Source: Eumeta japonica (taxonomy: Eukaryota; Arthropoda; Insecta; Lepidoptera; Psychidae). Taken from it: 64,000 nucleotides of DNA. This document shows positions 1 through 14,800 of the stretch, one piece after another. Position 1 is the stretch's first letter, and each line of letters starts with the position of its first letter. The stretch lies in assembly GCA_005406025.1 (NCBI GenBank), contig BGZK01001287.1, forward strand, positions 62,001 through 126,000, written 5' to 3'. The position numbers and the translations under genes are program-made. A model generated the notes under the pieces. That model was given only the letters and a program-made list of their open reading frames with translations, did not search any database and had not been told where the DNA came from.

Positions 1-294
1 TTTTAAATCGCCTCAATGCCTCTAAATGTAAATTTTTCGTAAAAGCTTTACGTCGAATTTTTAGTGCTTTAATTTGAAGTGCAGGCCACCTTTACGAACG
101 GAGCTTGTCTAAAAATCTGAAAGTATAAGTGCAGCTAACGTCGGCAATGCGAAATAAATCTTTCTTTACTAATGAGAAAATATGATCTTAATCACGCCAA
201 TCTGTTGTGCGATGATAGGATTTATATCGTGCCCTAGACTCGACGTGTACAGATAAATCTAGAATGAAATAGAATGACTGTGGTTAATGGTCGG
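1..294 (-). other. 3' UTR of the Zasp66-like gene (extends past the window)
   Basis: This is the sequence downstream of the TAG on the minus strand. It is AT-rich and not coding. I see no AATAAA on the minus strand (TTTATT on plus) in this interval, so the cleavage site is probably beyond position 1. Confidence 0.6.
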
Positions 295-414
295 CTAATA
301 CGACGAGCGGCCGGAGTGGTCCTCGTAGTGCTGCGTGCCCGGCGGCGCGCGGTACCCCGGGTAGTTGTGGGTGAGTGCGTGCTTCGCGAAGAAAGGTGTG
401 TAGTCCTTGTGTAC
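295..414 (-). CDS. Zasp66: Last coding exon 7: conserved C-terminal tail
   Basis: Acceptor GAAATTGCAG at 415-424; the reading frame enters in phase 0 and ends at a TAG whose complement is at 295-297. It encodes 39 residues, VHKDYTPFFAKHALTHNYPG then YRAPPGTQHYEDHSGRSSY. Together with the preceding CRPRK this is the conserved tail I associate with Zasp66-type proteins: a [DY]-x-FF-x-x-HAL core and a YRAPPGTQHY block. No LIM domain follows, so the protein ends here in this isoform. Confidence 0.95.
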   Translation of the reverse strand, partial: VHKDYTPFFAKHALTHNYPGYRAPPGTQHYEDHSGRSSY

Positions 415-2246
415 CTGCAATTTCGTTAATTTCGATTAAAATTTCCAAGAAGTGGATAATTATCGGAGTATAGATTCTCATGCTTGTTCAACGCGTGTTG
501 GAGACTTCACACGCTTTCGAAGATTTTGATGAACTTCCAAGATGCAGATTTTATTACATTTTCCTTCGTGCATCGGCCAGGCAAGTGATGATTTGTATCT
601 TCCATATGCACGCCAACCAGGAGAATATTCAATGGTATAGTTTTCAGGACCGAAGTACGGTCAGTGACGATATTTATAATTTAATGTATAATGTAAAAAA
701 CAAACATATTTAAGAAAAAATATATTTAATTTATTTTTCTAGTGCCCAAAATAATGAATGGAATAATTTATATTTGTCCGTAAACTTTCCAGTCTGGACA
801 CCCTGTGGTAGACCAGCAGAGTTCGAAATCGTACCGTCGTCGTAGGATGTGCTAAGCTAGAAGAGATAAGGTTCATTTGCACAAGAAATCACTGCACGAC
901 AAAAATAACTGATTATCTCCGTCGCCTTTCTCTTCTGTCTTTCCAAACAGACTTACTGAAATAAAGAATATACTTACGTAATAGAAGTAAAATAATTGGA
1001 ACATTTGCAAAGTAAGCAAGTTTCCGTAAATGAATAATTTATTATTTATTAAAAAGAAACAGTTAGATACAACACTATTACTATATATATATATATATAA
1101 CGTAGAGCCTCTTTTACGGCTTATTGAAATTGTAAACATTATATTAATTATTTTTCTTACCGTACATTTTCCTTGTCCTTTTTTATTGATTAATTTCATT
1201 CAGTTAGATAATTAAATACTTTTTTTTTGAATCGATGAATTACGAAATATCCTGGCTCGACTACCCAGTTATTTCACAATACAAAACCCCGGTGCAGATT
1301 AAAATAAGTATTGTTTATGTCTAGAACATTCAAGGTGCAGGCGTCTACGCTATTACGCGAAGCTCTGCTATCGTTTTGCTTCTCGAGGATTAGACCAGAA
1401 AAGTAATGAGATCATGGTGATATTAGGTTTGTTTTAAAGATGTTGTATTACGTGAAAGGTGAGCCAGAGAAGACGCCAAGCCCATCTAGAAGACTACAGT
1501 CCTAAACGCCTGCGACACACCGCTTATATAGCCTTAATATATTTAGATATGTGTATGTTTATTGCACATCTGTCACTCTTATATATTTTTATAAAAATTA
1601 TTACGAATAAAAAGCATTCACACGATGCATATTTTTGCAGTAAAAACAACTTTATGCAAAGACCCATAGTGATGTTTTTTGCTAAGCTATTATTTATTAT
1701 ACAGTGAATCAAAAACAAAATAAGTAAAAAAAATGAGTTTCCTTTATTTTTTTTTTATTTTTATCATTCTCGATTCAGGTCAGAGATTTCATTGTCAATA
1801 TGACTGCTCTAACATAAATAGTTGTAATGATGCTACGTTAATTGCAACGTTAGATAGGCCCATATTATTTGAAATAAAAAAATACATTATTTACTATTTT
1901 TTTTCATTTGTATGAAAATTTCACTTCCTATCGAACAAATTACTGCATATTTAAACAATGACCAAATGCCTGAAAATCAATATTATGTTGTACCATTATT
2001 GTATTTGGGCCACCTTCCTCTTGAAGTTTACAGATGTTTTTTTGCATACGTATAATCGCGACTGAGCAGTAACAATTTTTTCTGAAACATGTTTCATTCA
2101 ACTTGCCTCTCACACCGCCTTCGGTAAGAACTTGATTTTAAATCAAAACGTGTTGCTGCGAAGGTTTACGTCAGCTGCGGATCTAGAGATTAAAGGAGCG
2201 GATCATAAGTTGAAGTTTCTCGAAGATTTAACATCTTATATATAAC

Positions 2247-2317
<71 letters not shown>

Positions 2318-5300
2318 ATTCTGAGGGTGGGGGGTTCCCTCCCCTCTCGATCCCTTGTCGCTGTGGATCCGCGCCTGATTCGCGTCGTGTGAACGCCTGT
2401 TCGCGTTCAGTCGTATTCAAAGCTGAAGCGGTGTGCCGCGCGCTCGATTTGATACACATTCGAACAAACACGATGAGGTTCACACTGGCCCAGAAGCACT
2501 GGACGACACTTACAAAGTTGGCGCGGTATCTAAGTCCGGCACGTACGACAGAATGCCTGTCCGTACGACTCCTACACTTCGTTCATGGCCAATAATTCAA
2601 CCAGCGAATATTGCTTCGGCTAAAACAGACAATTATCGCTTTCAAACTGTGACAAGGTCTTCGTAGTATAGGACAGTTAATAAAGCCTGTTAATTGAGTA
2701 GTTTCTTTTTTTTTAATTCGGCCGTTTTTAAGAATACAGATGTCGCTCCGCCTACGATAGGCAGGTATGCGAGATTTATAACTGTTTATCTATTTATCTT
2801 TACTGTTGTTTTTGTAAAAGATGATATATTATTTGTGACGGATTTTTAAAAATGATTACTCATCTATTACAATCTATATGTACAACATGCGCGTCAGTGA
2901 ACCATTTTCATGCTCAAAGACAAGCATCTTGTTCTTGTCTTTGCGAGTTTGAAGCACCACTTTATCCATATACTTTAATTCTTTTTTATGGTTAAAAGAG
3001 TTATTTCATTGGGGCATTTTTACAAGGCAAAATTTAATCAGGCCGGTATAAATAACACTCATGGAAAGGTTTCGTTTCTTCGATCATACTTAGGGTCCTA
3101 TACTTGCATATTCGTAGGAATAGGAATGCTTTTATATTTATGACCTTTCTATAAATTATTCCTACTGCTAGTTATGTGCTTAAGCTAATTCTAAACACAT
3201 TTTGAAGTACGTAAATAAATGGACGAATACTAAAAAGCATTAGACAATTTTTGTACATACATTTTATATTTATCACTTAATAAGATATCACTGTAAAATC
3301 GGAAATTAAATTGTCATATACATGTATGTATATTTCCTTTCTTTTATAAAAGACCGGAAATGTATTTTTAGAATTGATATTTCATGAGTAGATAGATAAT
3401 GTAGGTATTTATCATCGAGGTACATTTATTACCTCTCTTAAGTTCATATTCGTAATTACTAACATGTATCTATCTATGCTTGGATGAAACGAAAGGACAT
3501 CGTTATAATAAGTAGATTTTTTTTTAAGAACAGTAATAACGTGGAGTAGTTTTGCCAATATTTCTTGCTGATTGCTAGGGCGGGTCAAAAATATAAGTAA
3601 TTTTTTTTACAAGTGACACGGACAAATGGGTTGCTAGATACCTTAAAAAAAATCTCACCAAATATGAGCTCTTAATTTTAATAGGAAGATCCTCCGCATC
3701 GCAGTCTTTTATTTTTTTTTCAGTCCAATAGAAAAAAAATCAGAGCTCATCATTAATTGATTTTACAGAAAAATATTTTAGAAGAATTTTGTAGGAGATT
3801 AAATGCTCTACATAAAAGGTATCTTATATTTTTTCCGTAAAAAAAAATCATTTTTGTTTATGAATTTTATAACTCGACAATAAATGATCATTATAAAATG
3901 CGCAATACAAATTTGTGTAAGAAATTAACTGCTTTATAAAAATAGTCTCATATGTTTTGGCGATTAAATTAAGCGTTAAAAAGATATTCATGATCAAACT
4001 TTCCTATGTACTGATTTTAAGTTTTTGATTAGATGGTTTGAAAATTAATAACTCAGTTGAAAATTGAAATAAAAACTTTTTAGAACTAATTGGACATTTT
4101 TTTCTCTAATATTGAAACATATCATAATGTATTTATAATGAAGACCACCGAGCCACCGGTACTCACTGTAACCTTGAGGAAGCTTTTTCGCCCATATATG
4201 GAAACGCAGCATTCTACTCGAGAATAGATATTAGTTAGGTAACATCACAACTATGTGTTCTGTAATTAAGAGATCATTTTATCCATGATAAGTGTATAAA
4301 AATACTTATTATATAAAAGTCGAGATTATATCAACAATAACTACACATATATCTATTGTGCCAAAAAAAATAATTCATTTAATATAGGACAATTAATATT
4401 AATATCCACCATTAAAACTATAATAATATGGTGGTCCAACTTATACGTAGAATTTATTTATTCGAAAAAGAATATAACGAAGAAATCCACCAGAAACTGT
4501 CGGGAAACCTTTCGACGAGCGTTAATTACGTATTACCTTTGCCGCGCGAAACCTTTAACCAGTTAGCCAACCTCGGGATGAGCACGTTACCTTGCGCGGT
4601 CTGCAGGCAGGGCCCTTCGCTAGCAGCCGCCTGGCCTCGTTCTCGGCGGCCACGGCCTCGCGCACCGACTGCGGCGGCCACTTCTGATCGCCGCGCATGT
4701 TTACGCCTCCTGCGGACATGGCGGCGCACTTAAGTGACTGTCCGAAGATAAAAAGCGGTGATGGTCGAGCTTTGAGCGGCGTTTTTCGAGTTCGCAGTGG
4801 GAAAAAGGAAATTTCCCACGGGAAAGGTCGCTTATGTTCGTTTCAATAAATATTTAGATAAATACTGACATAACACGTTTAATATCAACTAAAATTTATG
4901 TACCGTAAGGCTGTTGAGAACCAATAACAGCAACAATGAAGCCTAAAAGTTCTACTATAGATGGTTTAAATAAATGCTTAAAGATATACACCTTATTAAG
5001 TGTTCATTCTCTTTTGCGACACAGAATATAATTGCATCGGTTGTAAAATATAGGATGATGTGACGACGAGCGTACGAAATAAAAAAAAAAGCTTGCGTAC
5101 AGGAAAGCGAATCCGCGTGCTTTTCGCGTCCGTTTTCATTAAAGAAATTCAATAAAGGCGGTCAAACGACACCACACCGCCAAAAGGCTGACAGTGTCTG
5201 AATGATGGTCAGTGAATTTCAGAAATATCTTTCGTTTATAATTTTTCTTATAAAAAATCATTTTTCAAACAAAATATCCAATCTACGTTCTTATGTTAAT

Positions 5301-8300
5301 AAAACTAAGTACATTAGTTCAGGAAGTATAAAATGATTTCTAAGATATTGAGTTTCCAGTTTGGTTTCAGACTTAGTTTGCAACTTTGTTGAGACGAAGA
5401 ACTACAAACTAAAGTGAAATCAGCAAGCCCCGAGACTTATACTGAAATCTCGTAACCGATAAGCCATCCGGGATCATCTTATCAGTTTTGTATCTTTACT
5501 AAACTTTATGAATTTTAATTTGAAAATACTTTTATGTTTATATTTTTGTTGCTACATATAAAAATTAGTTTAATTATGGATTGTGAAAATAAACAAAAAA
5601 ATCGTGAAAGGTGTATGGAATTCAGGAAATAAATAGTATAATAAGCCATCTATATACGATTTGAAAGCTTAAAATTTAATAAGACAGGATAAATGATACA
5701 TTTAATAAGACAGGAGATAGTGTTGGATAATAAAGGGTATGTATTATATTATATTACATATTGTCATTTTTGGATTTTCTATATCATTACTGTAAACTAT
5801 TTGAATGGATTTCTTAAAGTTAGCGCATCATCTATATCAACATAAGGCTAAGCATCGCGATCTGCTGTATATGTATATATATACGCACACATACACAAAA
5901 GTGAAAGATTGTCTGTCTGTCCGTTTGTTTTCTTTTACGTGAAGGCTACAGAATTTATTAAGTACCTTCCGCTTGCCCATCTGTCTGTCTTCTAAATAAG
6001 TGGTAAGTTAATAATATTATAATGTATTTCAAGTGTCATATAATAATTTACGAAGAAAAATATTTTTGAATTCCAGTTTTTCGTTTGTCTGATTTAATTT
6101 TCAAGCAAAATAATGTATTAATACACGAGTTTAAGTCTTTTTAGCTATAGAATGAGTGCACTTTTGATAGTGGAAATTGGGGGCAAGGCACTATCTATTT
6201 TTTTAAGCATTTCGTCGTATTTTCAAACCCTTATGGCTTTAGCTCGAATAATACTAGAGAGCTCAAATTGTCAGGAAAAGATGTTATTAGTAGACTTACG
6301 AGGCATGCTAAGTTTCATTTGTCAAATTTTTATACTTCCGATTTTATAGATACGTGAAATACGCGATTTTGGCATTGATTTACTCACTCATAAAAAACTC
6401 TAGGGTACTTTCTAAAGTCTTAGAAAGCTGAAATTTGAAGTCTTAGAAAACTAGAATTTGCATACAAATTACAAAATAAAATAAGAAATTTCGAATTTTC
6501 ACCCTTCAACTCAAACAAAAGAAGGTATAGGTCTGTATATAAAACAAGGGTAGTTCCCAAAATCCTAAAAAAATAAAATTGGGTATACAGGGCAAGATTT
6601 GCGTATAAACAACAAAAAAATCAGAGATTTGTACCTTTCACCCTCTAACTCTCATAAAATGGCCTTTAAGCATGTATATAAAATGCCTTATGTACAGGTA
6701 CTTGCCGTTGTTTTGAAACTTGAATTAGTATATAAACAACGAAAAAAGAGTGTGCTATAGCTTATAAAGAAAGTAATAGCTGACGCATAAAAAATATACA
6801 GCCCAGAAAAAAAACTAGGGCATCTTACAAAAATAAATGATGTCGCACCAAAAATAATTCATGTGTAATAGGTGGCCAAGACTCACAAGCTCAACGCTTC
6901 CACTGTTAAAAGTTATCTAATTTAATGAAAAACCAAGCTCCTAATCGTATGAGACTTAACTTTACACACCCTATACCTTGGTCAAAAAATTTTACTAGGC
7001 TGATTAGGTGGCCGTCACACAGACACTCCTTTCAACTTATGGTAAGAAATTAAGTAACTGGTCTTTTTAATGTTGTGTCATGAAATAGTTCTATTGAACG
7101 GTCCAACCGTACTTTCGATCAAGGTGTAGGGTATGTAGAGTTAAGGATTTGGCTCTTAATGAGATTTGACAGATTTTTAGCAATGAAAGCGTTAGATATG
7201 AGCTTGTGAGACTTTGCAATCAATTTTACATGAAATATTTATGGCGGTTGGAATTATAAGCTACAAGGAAACAGGAATGAAAATGGACATGATAATCAAG
7301 AACCTAACGGAGGTCAGAACTGAGAGCAGGATCGGAATATAAGCCAAGAGCTTTATTGAACTCAAAACTAAAGGTTGACTGAAATTACTTAGGTAAAAAC
7401 GCAAACAAACAAAACAGAAGCGAGGATATAATTAAGAAACAAACGAGACCGAAACCGGGATGGAAACCGCCATTGAAATAAAGTTTAAAACCAGAATCGG
7501 AATAGGTGTCTCTAGAAAGAAATTAGAAATAAGCATGGAATCCATATAGATGGCGAAGAAGTTTATCCTATGTTGACGACGTTATGTAAAGTTGTGAGAG
7601 CGAAGAGCGAAGCTAATAGATCAGTAATACATTAGTTTTTGAGTCGCTAAAAATAACTGGCTAAAATTTATAGATCTATGTCAGACAGACTAACCGATTA
7701 TCCTTATTTTCTCATTTTGTGTCTGAGCCATATATGGAGTCTTAAATTAGCTATACGGGTAACTAGAAACACAAACCTAAGCTTTACGGCTAGTAATGTC
7801 GAATCGCAATCAAACTTGTTTCTAAGACAAACACCTCGACTTTGGACGAGCGTTATTAATTAATAGTGTGTAATCAGTTCTGTATCTAAGTAAATACTAC
7901 GTTAATTAAACCGATAATTTAATTTAGATAAAATAATTTAAAATAAATTTGCCTCGACATGTTATTATTTATTCAATATAAAATATCGTGTAAGGTTACT
8001 TTACGGTTATATTTTAAAGGCTATTGAAAAAAGAAAATTTCGGGCAAATGCGGGTAGGACTAGCAATCTGAGGGTTCTGTACAAAATTAATTACGTATAT
8101 AGATGTTTCATTCTCAAGAGTGTCGACGATTTTTGCCCGTTTTTGATACTGGCACTGGCGAGATAACAGTCAGAGAATTTTGGGATTTTTGTTCGTCTTC
8201 CCTATCAAAAAATTTTCAATATTTTTATTTTAAATACCCGAATCAATCAAAATTTTCAGTTTTGATGGCGGGAAGTTAAAAAAATGTTCTCCCATGCATC

Positions 8301-8849
8301 GGTCCATAGTCCAAGCTGCAAATGTCAAATTCGAATCACAAAAAAAATATTCAATTGACATAACTACAAATGAATTATTTTCAGATTTTTCTTTACTTGT
8401 GCTGTAAAACATTTGTTCTCGCTGAATTTTATGATTTTCGATCAATGGGAAGTACCTTATACAATGCAATTTATTTGCGAGTGTCAAAAATGTCGTAGTT
8501 TTTGATTGCGTTTACTTAGAAAGATGATTTGTCTATGGCTTCAAGGAACCGTAATATTTGATATTCACTTTAACTTAATACTTCCGTGAATTGGTAAGAA
8601 AAAGGCTTTAAACAACCATAGAGACCGACGGACAAGGAAATAATGCTAGAAAGTTTCCTTTTGAGGTACGAAACTGTAAAAAAGCGAAAATTCAAGAAAC
8701 ACGTAGAAAATCCATTTGGTAAGATTGAAGAGGGGAATGTAACAAATCGCGGGAGGGTATCTAATTGAGCAAACTATTCTTTGGAGGAGACGTGAGCTAT
8801 TACGTTCCGGCTGTCGTAAATGAAAAGCGCTATGTATATGTGCGCTTTT

Positions 8850-8880
<31 letters not shown>

Positions 8881-11800
8881 ATATACACCCTGCATCGAAA
8901 CAGTAGGTACTGAGTACCAGCACGTTAGTTGTGAGAATTCATCACACAATTGAGGATCTTCGCAGAAGTAGTACAGTAATTTGACGTTTGTATTGTTTTT
9001 ACATCCGCGGTGAATGCCTGCGAAGTTTCATATAGAAGTGCGAAATTTAAGAGAAGCTCGCCCAAAATCAGGCGAAAAACTGCTTGAAAACGTCATTGAT
9101 ATTAGTTTCTGGGACGGAATTATGTCGACAAAAGAATATGTGTATAGGTTGCGTCAAACCTCTAAGACCGATCTTAACGTAATGCCTGTGGTCAGATGGG
9201 TAATGTCAAATTGTTATTGCGATGACATTCGTGTCTATTTTCAGTTTCATAATAAATTTTAACGTGAATTGTACTTGCAGCTCGTCCCCGATACCAAGAT
9301 CTGTAACTATGGCATTGTTTTATATTTAACATCCTGCTTAGTACCCCATATTAGTACTCTTGACCTTGTAATCTATTTTGGATACATATACATAAAGGTC
9401 AAATTTTTTAAAATAATTTTATAAGAGAAACAAAAATTTTAAATGCAACACGGAACTATTAACATGTCAATTCGAATTGCATCTGCATCGGTTTTCGAAA
9501 CACTTGACCTTTTGTATTTTCATTTTCTATCTGTTCCAAACCTCGCATCATTTGCAACATCTACAATTTCTCCCGTATCTAGAAACATCGTCACCTACCC
9601 GTTGCTACATGGCATTGCAGAATTAATTTTTAATAGTATAAATGTATCTTATGATACAAACTGTTGTAGGGAATAGCAAGGATAGTCTTAGAAAGTGTTA
9701 TGTTGACCGAATTGGTGACATGTTAAAGAAGGGTCAAATTTATAAACAAACAGACAGGTTTGTATGAAATCATTGATAGATGACAGGGAAGCGAGAGAGA
9801 TGTATAGATGTATAGAAACAGCTACTTATTGTTATTGCCCTATTTATTCTTCTGGGAAACGAGTATGAGATTATAGAAAAATATTGTCAATTGCTGTATG
9901 CCTTTCCTAGACAGTTTTTGTTTAATATAAAATTAAAAATTTTCTATATTCGTTATTACTCCACCAATTTTTATCCTAATCGATACAGCGGCTTAGCCGT
10001 GATAGTCTACGTAATAGGTTGACATAGTTACCTATTTTCAGACCTGTAATGGACGTAAATAAAAAAAAGGGTGAACGGCAACAAATCACTTCTGCAGCTG
10101 CGTGTCAGCTATAAACACCCTATTTTGAGTAAAAAAATATTCAACTAATCGTTTCAAAGGTAAATGTTGTTTTAGGCGGACAACCACATTTGAATTAAAA
10201 CGGTCGTCTACTTTATAAACCGAAAAGAGTTTTGTGTACAGTCCAAAGCTAACTGTGACGATATAGCGTAATCGTTATTTTAAATCCGTCATACACTCAA
10301 AAAAAAAATTAGTTGCTTCTATCAAAATTGTGATTCTCATGATCAAGTATCTTGATTCCATACGAGCCTAACAAGACCTTAGACACTTCAAATAAGATGA
10401 TTTTGATTGGTTATCATTATTAACTGTATTGCTCTTATTATTATTAGTTAACTAAAGTAATTTAGATCTTATCCAGTATGAATATGAAAAAATGTCTATA
10501 CCGACTAACTTATCTTAATAAATTCAATTAATACTTAGTCAATATCAAAAAGAAAATTATTATAATAACTAACTCACTTTAATAAATTCAGCTAAGATCG
10601 TGATCACTACCGATATAGAAATGATTGTAGTAATTAATTCTACCTTTATTTTATTGTAGTAATTAATTTACGTTCCACGTTCTTCTTTTAATAGTTGTTA
10701 GGGCTGAAAAACCGTAAAAAGAAAGACGTGGAACGCAAAGCCAATTTTATTTTTATTAAAAATTAGTTTAAAAGGAGACAGTGAAAGAGGCCCTTAGTAA
10801 TATTTTTTTTAATTGACTAAGTTCTGAATTAATAAATCGCACTCAACTCTGAGAATGCTCATGAGTTGGCATATGACGGGTTGTCCTAAAGTTCACTCTT
10901 AATCACCTGTAATGCGTAATAGATAATTGATATCTATCACGTTTAAGAATGAACTGAAGTACGACATATTAATTAGGACAGCACCTTCAGTGCTACCTCA
11001 AACGCTGTCTCAAAGTTGAGTACGATTTATAAATATAGGTTTGACATATTATAATCACTTCGAAAATTAGTGCCAGAATAACATTGTGCTCCACCCGTAA
11101 CCAGCCTCGATCGTACTTAGCACGACCGTGTGTTGTGTTATATTTTATTTATCAGCAGTTATACAAAACCAAAGTTGATGTTAAAGTTATGAAAAGAATC
11201 ATGAAGTAAAACCTATTTATGTTCAAATTATCACAGTTAAACAATTATTCATAGAACATATCACATTTAAAAAATCTAATTTCTTGTCAAAAATTAAATC
11301 CTAAAAATAAATCTCATTGTTTGTTGTTGACATATGTGACAAATTTTAGATAAAATAAAACAAAATTAATTTGTAAAAAAATACTTGTTTATTAATTTTT
11401 AAACAGTACAGTGGAACGTTACATATTTTTTGCTATTGTTAAAATATTTATGTTACAAGGTATCGGAAATATTAATGAATTTTAGAAACTAAAAACCCTT
11501 TTGTGCTGTGTTTGGTTTGTCTCTTGGTTCCTTACGCTTTTGGCACGTATACACTTGGTCTTCAACATCAACACCAACCAACAATACCACGACTATCCCA
11601 TTCACTGATGCAACTACATCTGACTCTTCGCAAGTAATACAAATAGGTATTAAATGAATAAACAGAGACGTCACGAACGAAATAATCCGATTTCAACTCG
11701 AGCGGCACACAATAAGTATTCATGCAGCTATTGACTAACGATATGCGCTAGATTTGTTCAGTTAGCTTCGCCTCCTGCCCCCGCGCCGCCCTTTGAGGTG

Positions 11801-14800
11801 AGGTGGGAAGGTTAATCACTTATTTCATTTGATAAATTGATTATTTATCTCAACTAATATGAAAATCGTTTTAAGCAATTACTCTCAATAGAATTTAATA
11901 TTTAATTTATATTTAATCCAACAATATTAAGTATTAAAGGTGATCATTTTATCTTTGTTGTTTTAAAAAATGATGAGTATTAGAGTAGTTGACGTAATTA
12001 ACAGGTATTAGGTAAACCAAATACTACTTTATTAATTAAGAATGATAATAATTAAAACTACTAATTTGTTCAATTATTTCAATGAATTTATTCTGAATTG
12101 ATTGACTATATACGTGTATAAGTTAACTAAATAAAACTGATCAAATTATGCCAGAAAACAAGTAATGATAGAAACAATGTATGTACTTGTTAGAATGAAT
12201 ATAGTACCTACATTATTAGTTCAATCACAAATGAACTAGTTGTTATAACGAATCAGCTTTCGTTGATATAAACAATTTCGCAATTGTTTAAATTAATTTA
12301 ACGCCAACTAAGAGAAAATGTCTCTTAGTTAGCTTTCATTTTTTTGAGTGTATGGTTTGTGTATGTATAACCGACGTAGTAGTTAAGCGACGTAACTACT
12401 CTATCGGTTAGTAAAGCTCACGTTATGCTTACGGCGTATAAGCTTTTAATCGTATTACCACTTAGGAACACCTCCACGATCGATTTTCATTTCGCATCCA
12501 GAGAAATTCAAAGGTTGTTAACGATTGTTATCCTTAGCGGTCCTAAAATAGCGGACGTTGCTGCTAATATCGTGTTCCCATCCAAGGTATGGGACCGAAG
12601 ATTTTTCGTGGTTTTCGTGATACGAAACGATCGGCTTTGAATTGACTCAAGTTAAGCGCTAATTAATTAATTCACCCGTGATTAAGATTAAAAACCTTCT
12701 GGTTCTAGGACAAAGCTCTGGATTCCGGACCACACGGCCACCGGCGCTGTCATGGTGTATGGCGTAAATGTTTCGGCAAAATGAAAGGCAGTAGTTGCAT
12801 TTATTTTTTATATTTCATCTTTTACTATATAGCGTCTTAACGTGTAAGGTTTTATCATCCCATATTACTATCATTTACAAATTAAGGGTTTGGAACTTAA
12901 GTCCTACACGCTATGTTGCCCAATGCGGGTTTTGGGGGTCGCTACCGTTTGGGCTGAAGTGGTGATAAATTTCCGGACCAATGGTGTCCTTGAAGCACAG
13001 AACGGCGGGTATCATTTAACTCGAGTTCCAAAGTGGCCGCCCGCGGTCAGGTTTAGAAGCTACACCTTCCGGTTCGAAGATAATGCTTATAATCACCCGA
13101 CCACCACTAGTTTCTAACACGATAGATCACGTTTTGAATATCGTTCTATACGTATATAATTCTGATTATGTATGGATTTTATTTGACGATATCACACAAA
13201 TTTTAATTTTATTTTTGATCATACTCTATAGTCGATTTATATCTTTCCTTATAATAAAATTGCAACTTATCACAATACACACAATAAATATATTCTAAAA
13301 ATACTCATTTCGGAAAATATTATAGATACAGAGTTGAATCAGTTTTTTTCTCATTTTTGTCTGTCCATCTGCATCTTGACAGCGCATTGCATTGAAGACA
13401 CTAAATGGATTTTGATGAAATTTAACATAATTGTAATTGATACTTCGGATTAACATTGTATGTATTTGTTATCCTGAAAATCTCTATGATTTCGGTAAGA
13501 TAGACGATTAAAAATAAGAAAGTTTTCATCATATTTTGTTGAGACTACGGAATGGATTTATCTCGTAAATCGATACAATCTTGAATTTATCATATATCCC
13601 ACGATTTTTATGGGATATATGATAAATTCAAGTAAATTTTCACTAATAAAAATAATATATTATTAAGCGCAAGCGGTTATTAACTTCGAGACAAATAAAC
13701 AAAAAATATATATCTCTAAACTCTAAGGTTGCTGAGGGACTAAACCTATAAAAAAAAGCCGCCGGATTAAAACTGTATTGTTATAATTAATGTGAAAGAA
13801 TGTCTGTGTTTTGTTATTCAATCAAGCTCAAATGATTGAATGGACACTAATCGAGAGCGAGACCAGGATCGAAGTTAAGGACGTGATCCGGACAGAAATT
13901 AGGAACCGATAAACAAAGCCGGTATCGTAATTGATAGCAGGAACGGGTTTAAGATTGACGGCGACATGGCTTGATATGGGAAGCGGAGGACTTCAAGGTG
14001 CGTCTTCACGAGCGTCGAGGGTGCGGGCAGAAGTTAGTCGTAAGTGACTTCGGTTTTGGCGTAATTTTATCATTATATGATATTTAAAAGAAGGCAAATT
14101 CTCAAATTAGTACTATCTATAAACGCTCCTATCCTTATCGCTTCTTTAGTACGCGAAGTTTTCTTGTCATGTTTGTTACTTTCTTAGATATATGTGTTGA
14201 ATGAAAGGTAAAAAGTATTCTATCGTTCTTCTCTAAGCATATTATCATATTTACATATTTTAATTCCGTGCGCTTAAGTGGAGCAAAGGTATATGTTAAG
14301 TTTAGTGAAACTAACGTGGTGTTTACAACTTTCTCCCTGCACAATAAGCAGGAAACGAAACCGCTGCAATGCACTTACGCGACCTCGATAAATGCACACA
14401 TAAAGTTGAAATCATAAAAAGCGATTGTATACGCGACGCGAGATACCTGAGACACTTCAATGTATTTTATACGGTCTCGTGTTGCTTTCACCGAGAGCAG
14501 AGGAAATGTGCAACCGTTGTTAAATATAATGCAATTTTTATGCATGTAAATGTATATATGTATGCAATCATCTTGTGTAGCGGATAGCGATCGCTTTCGT
14601 TGATTTCGGAGACATTGGCTAGATGTTGGTTTAAGGTTTTGTTTGTATTTATATGGATGCAAGTATCGATCCCTCAGTATCTATGAATTGATAGAGCGCA
14701 TACGAGCGTCGGCGGCCGCATGGTTAACAGCTTTTTTCTTTGTTATCGTTGGCTTTGTTTTTGTTTGTTATTTTGCCTTCGAATCGAAAATTGTGACACC

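Noticed and set aside
295..414. A LIM domain at the C-terminus, as in Zasp52
   Set aside because: Neither this exon nor any other has the Cys/His spacing of a LIM domain; the frame ends at TAG after the YRAPPGTQHY tail.
2190..2483. 97-residue minus-strand frame with an Ile-Tyr repeat
   Set aside because: It reads through the (AT)n array; the IYIYIY run is the array itself.
8230..8487. 85-residue minus-strand open frame
   Set aside because: It lies within a decayed dispersed repeat, is AT-driven, has no recognisable motif and no splice context.
9014..9262. 82-residue plus-strand open frame starting MPAKFHIEVRNLREARPKSG
   Set aside because: It looks superficially protein-like but matches no family I know, has no flanking signals and lies in transposon-rich intron DNA.
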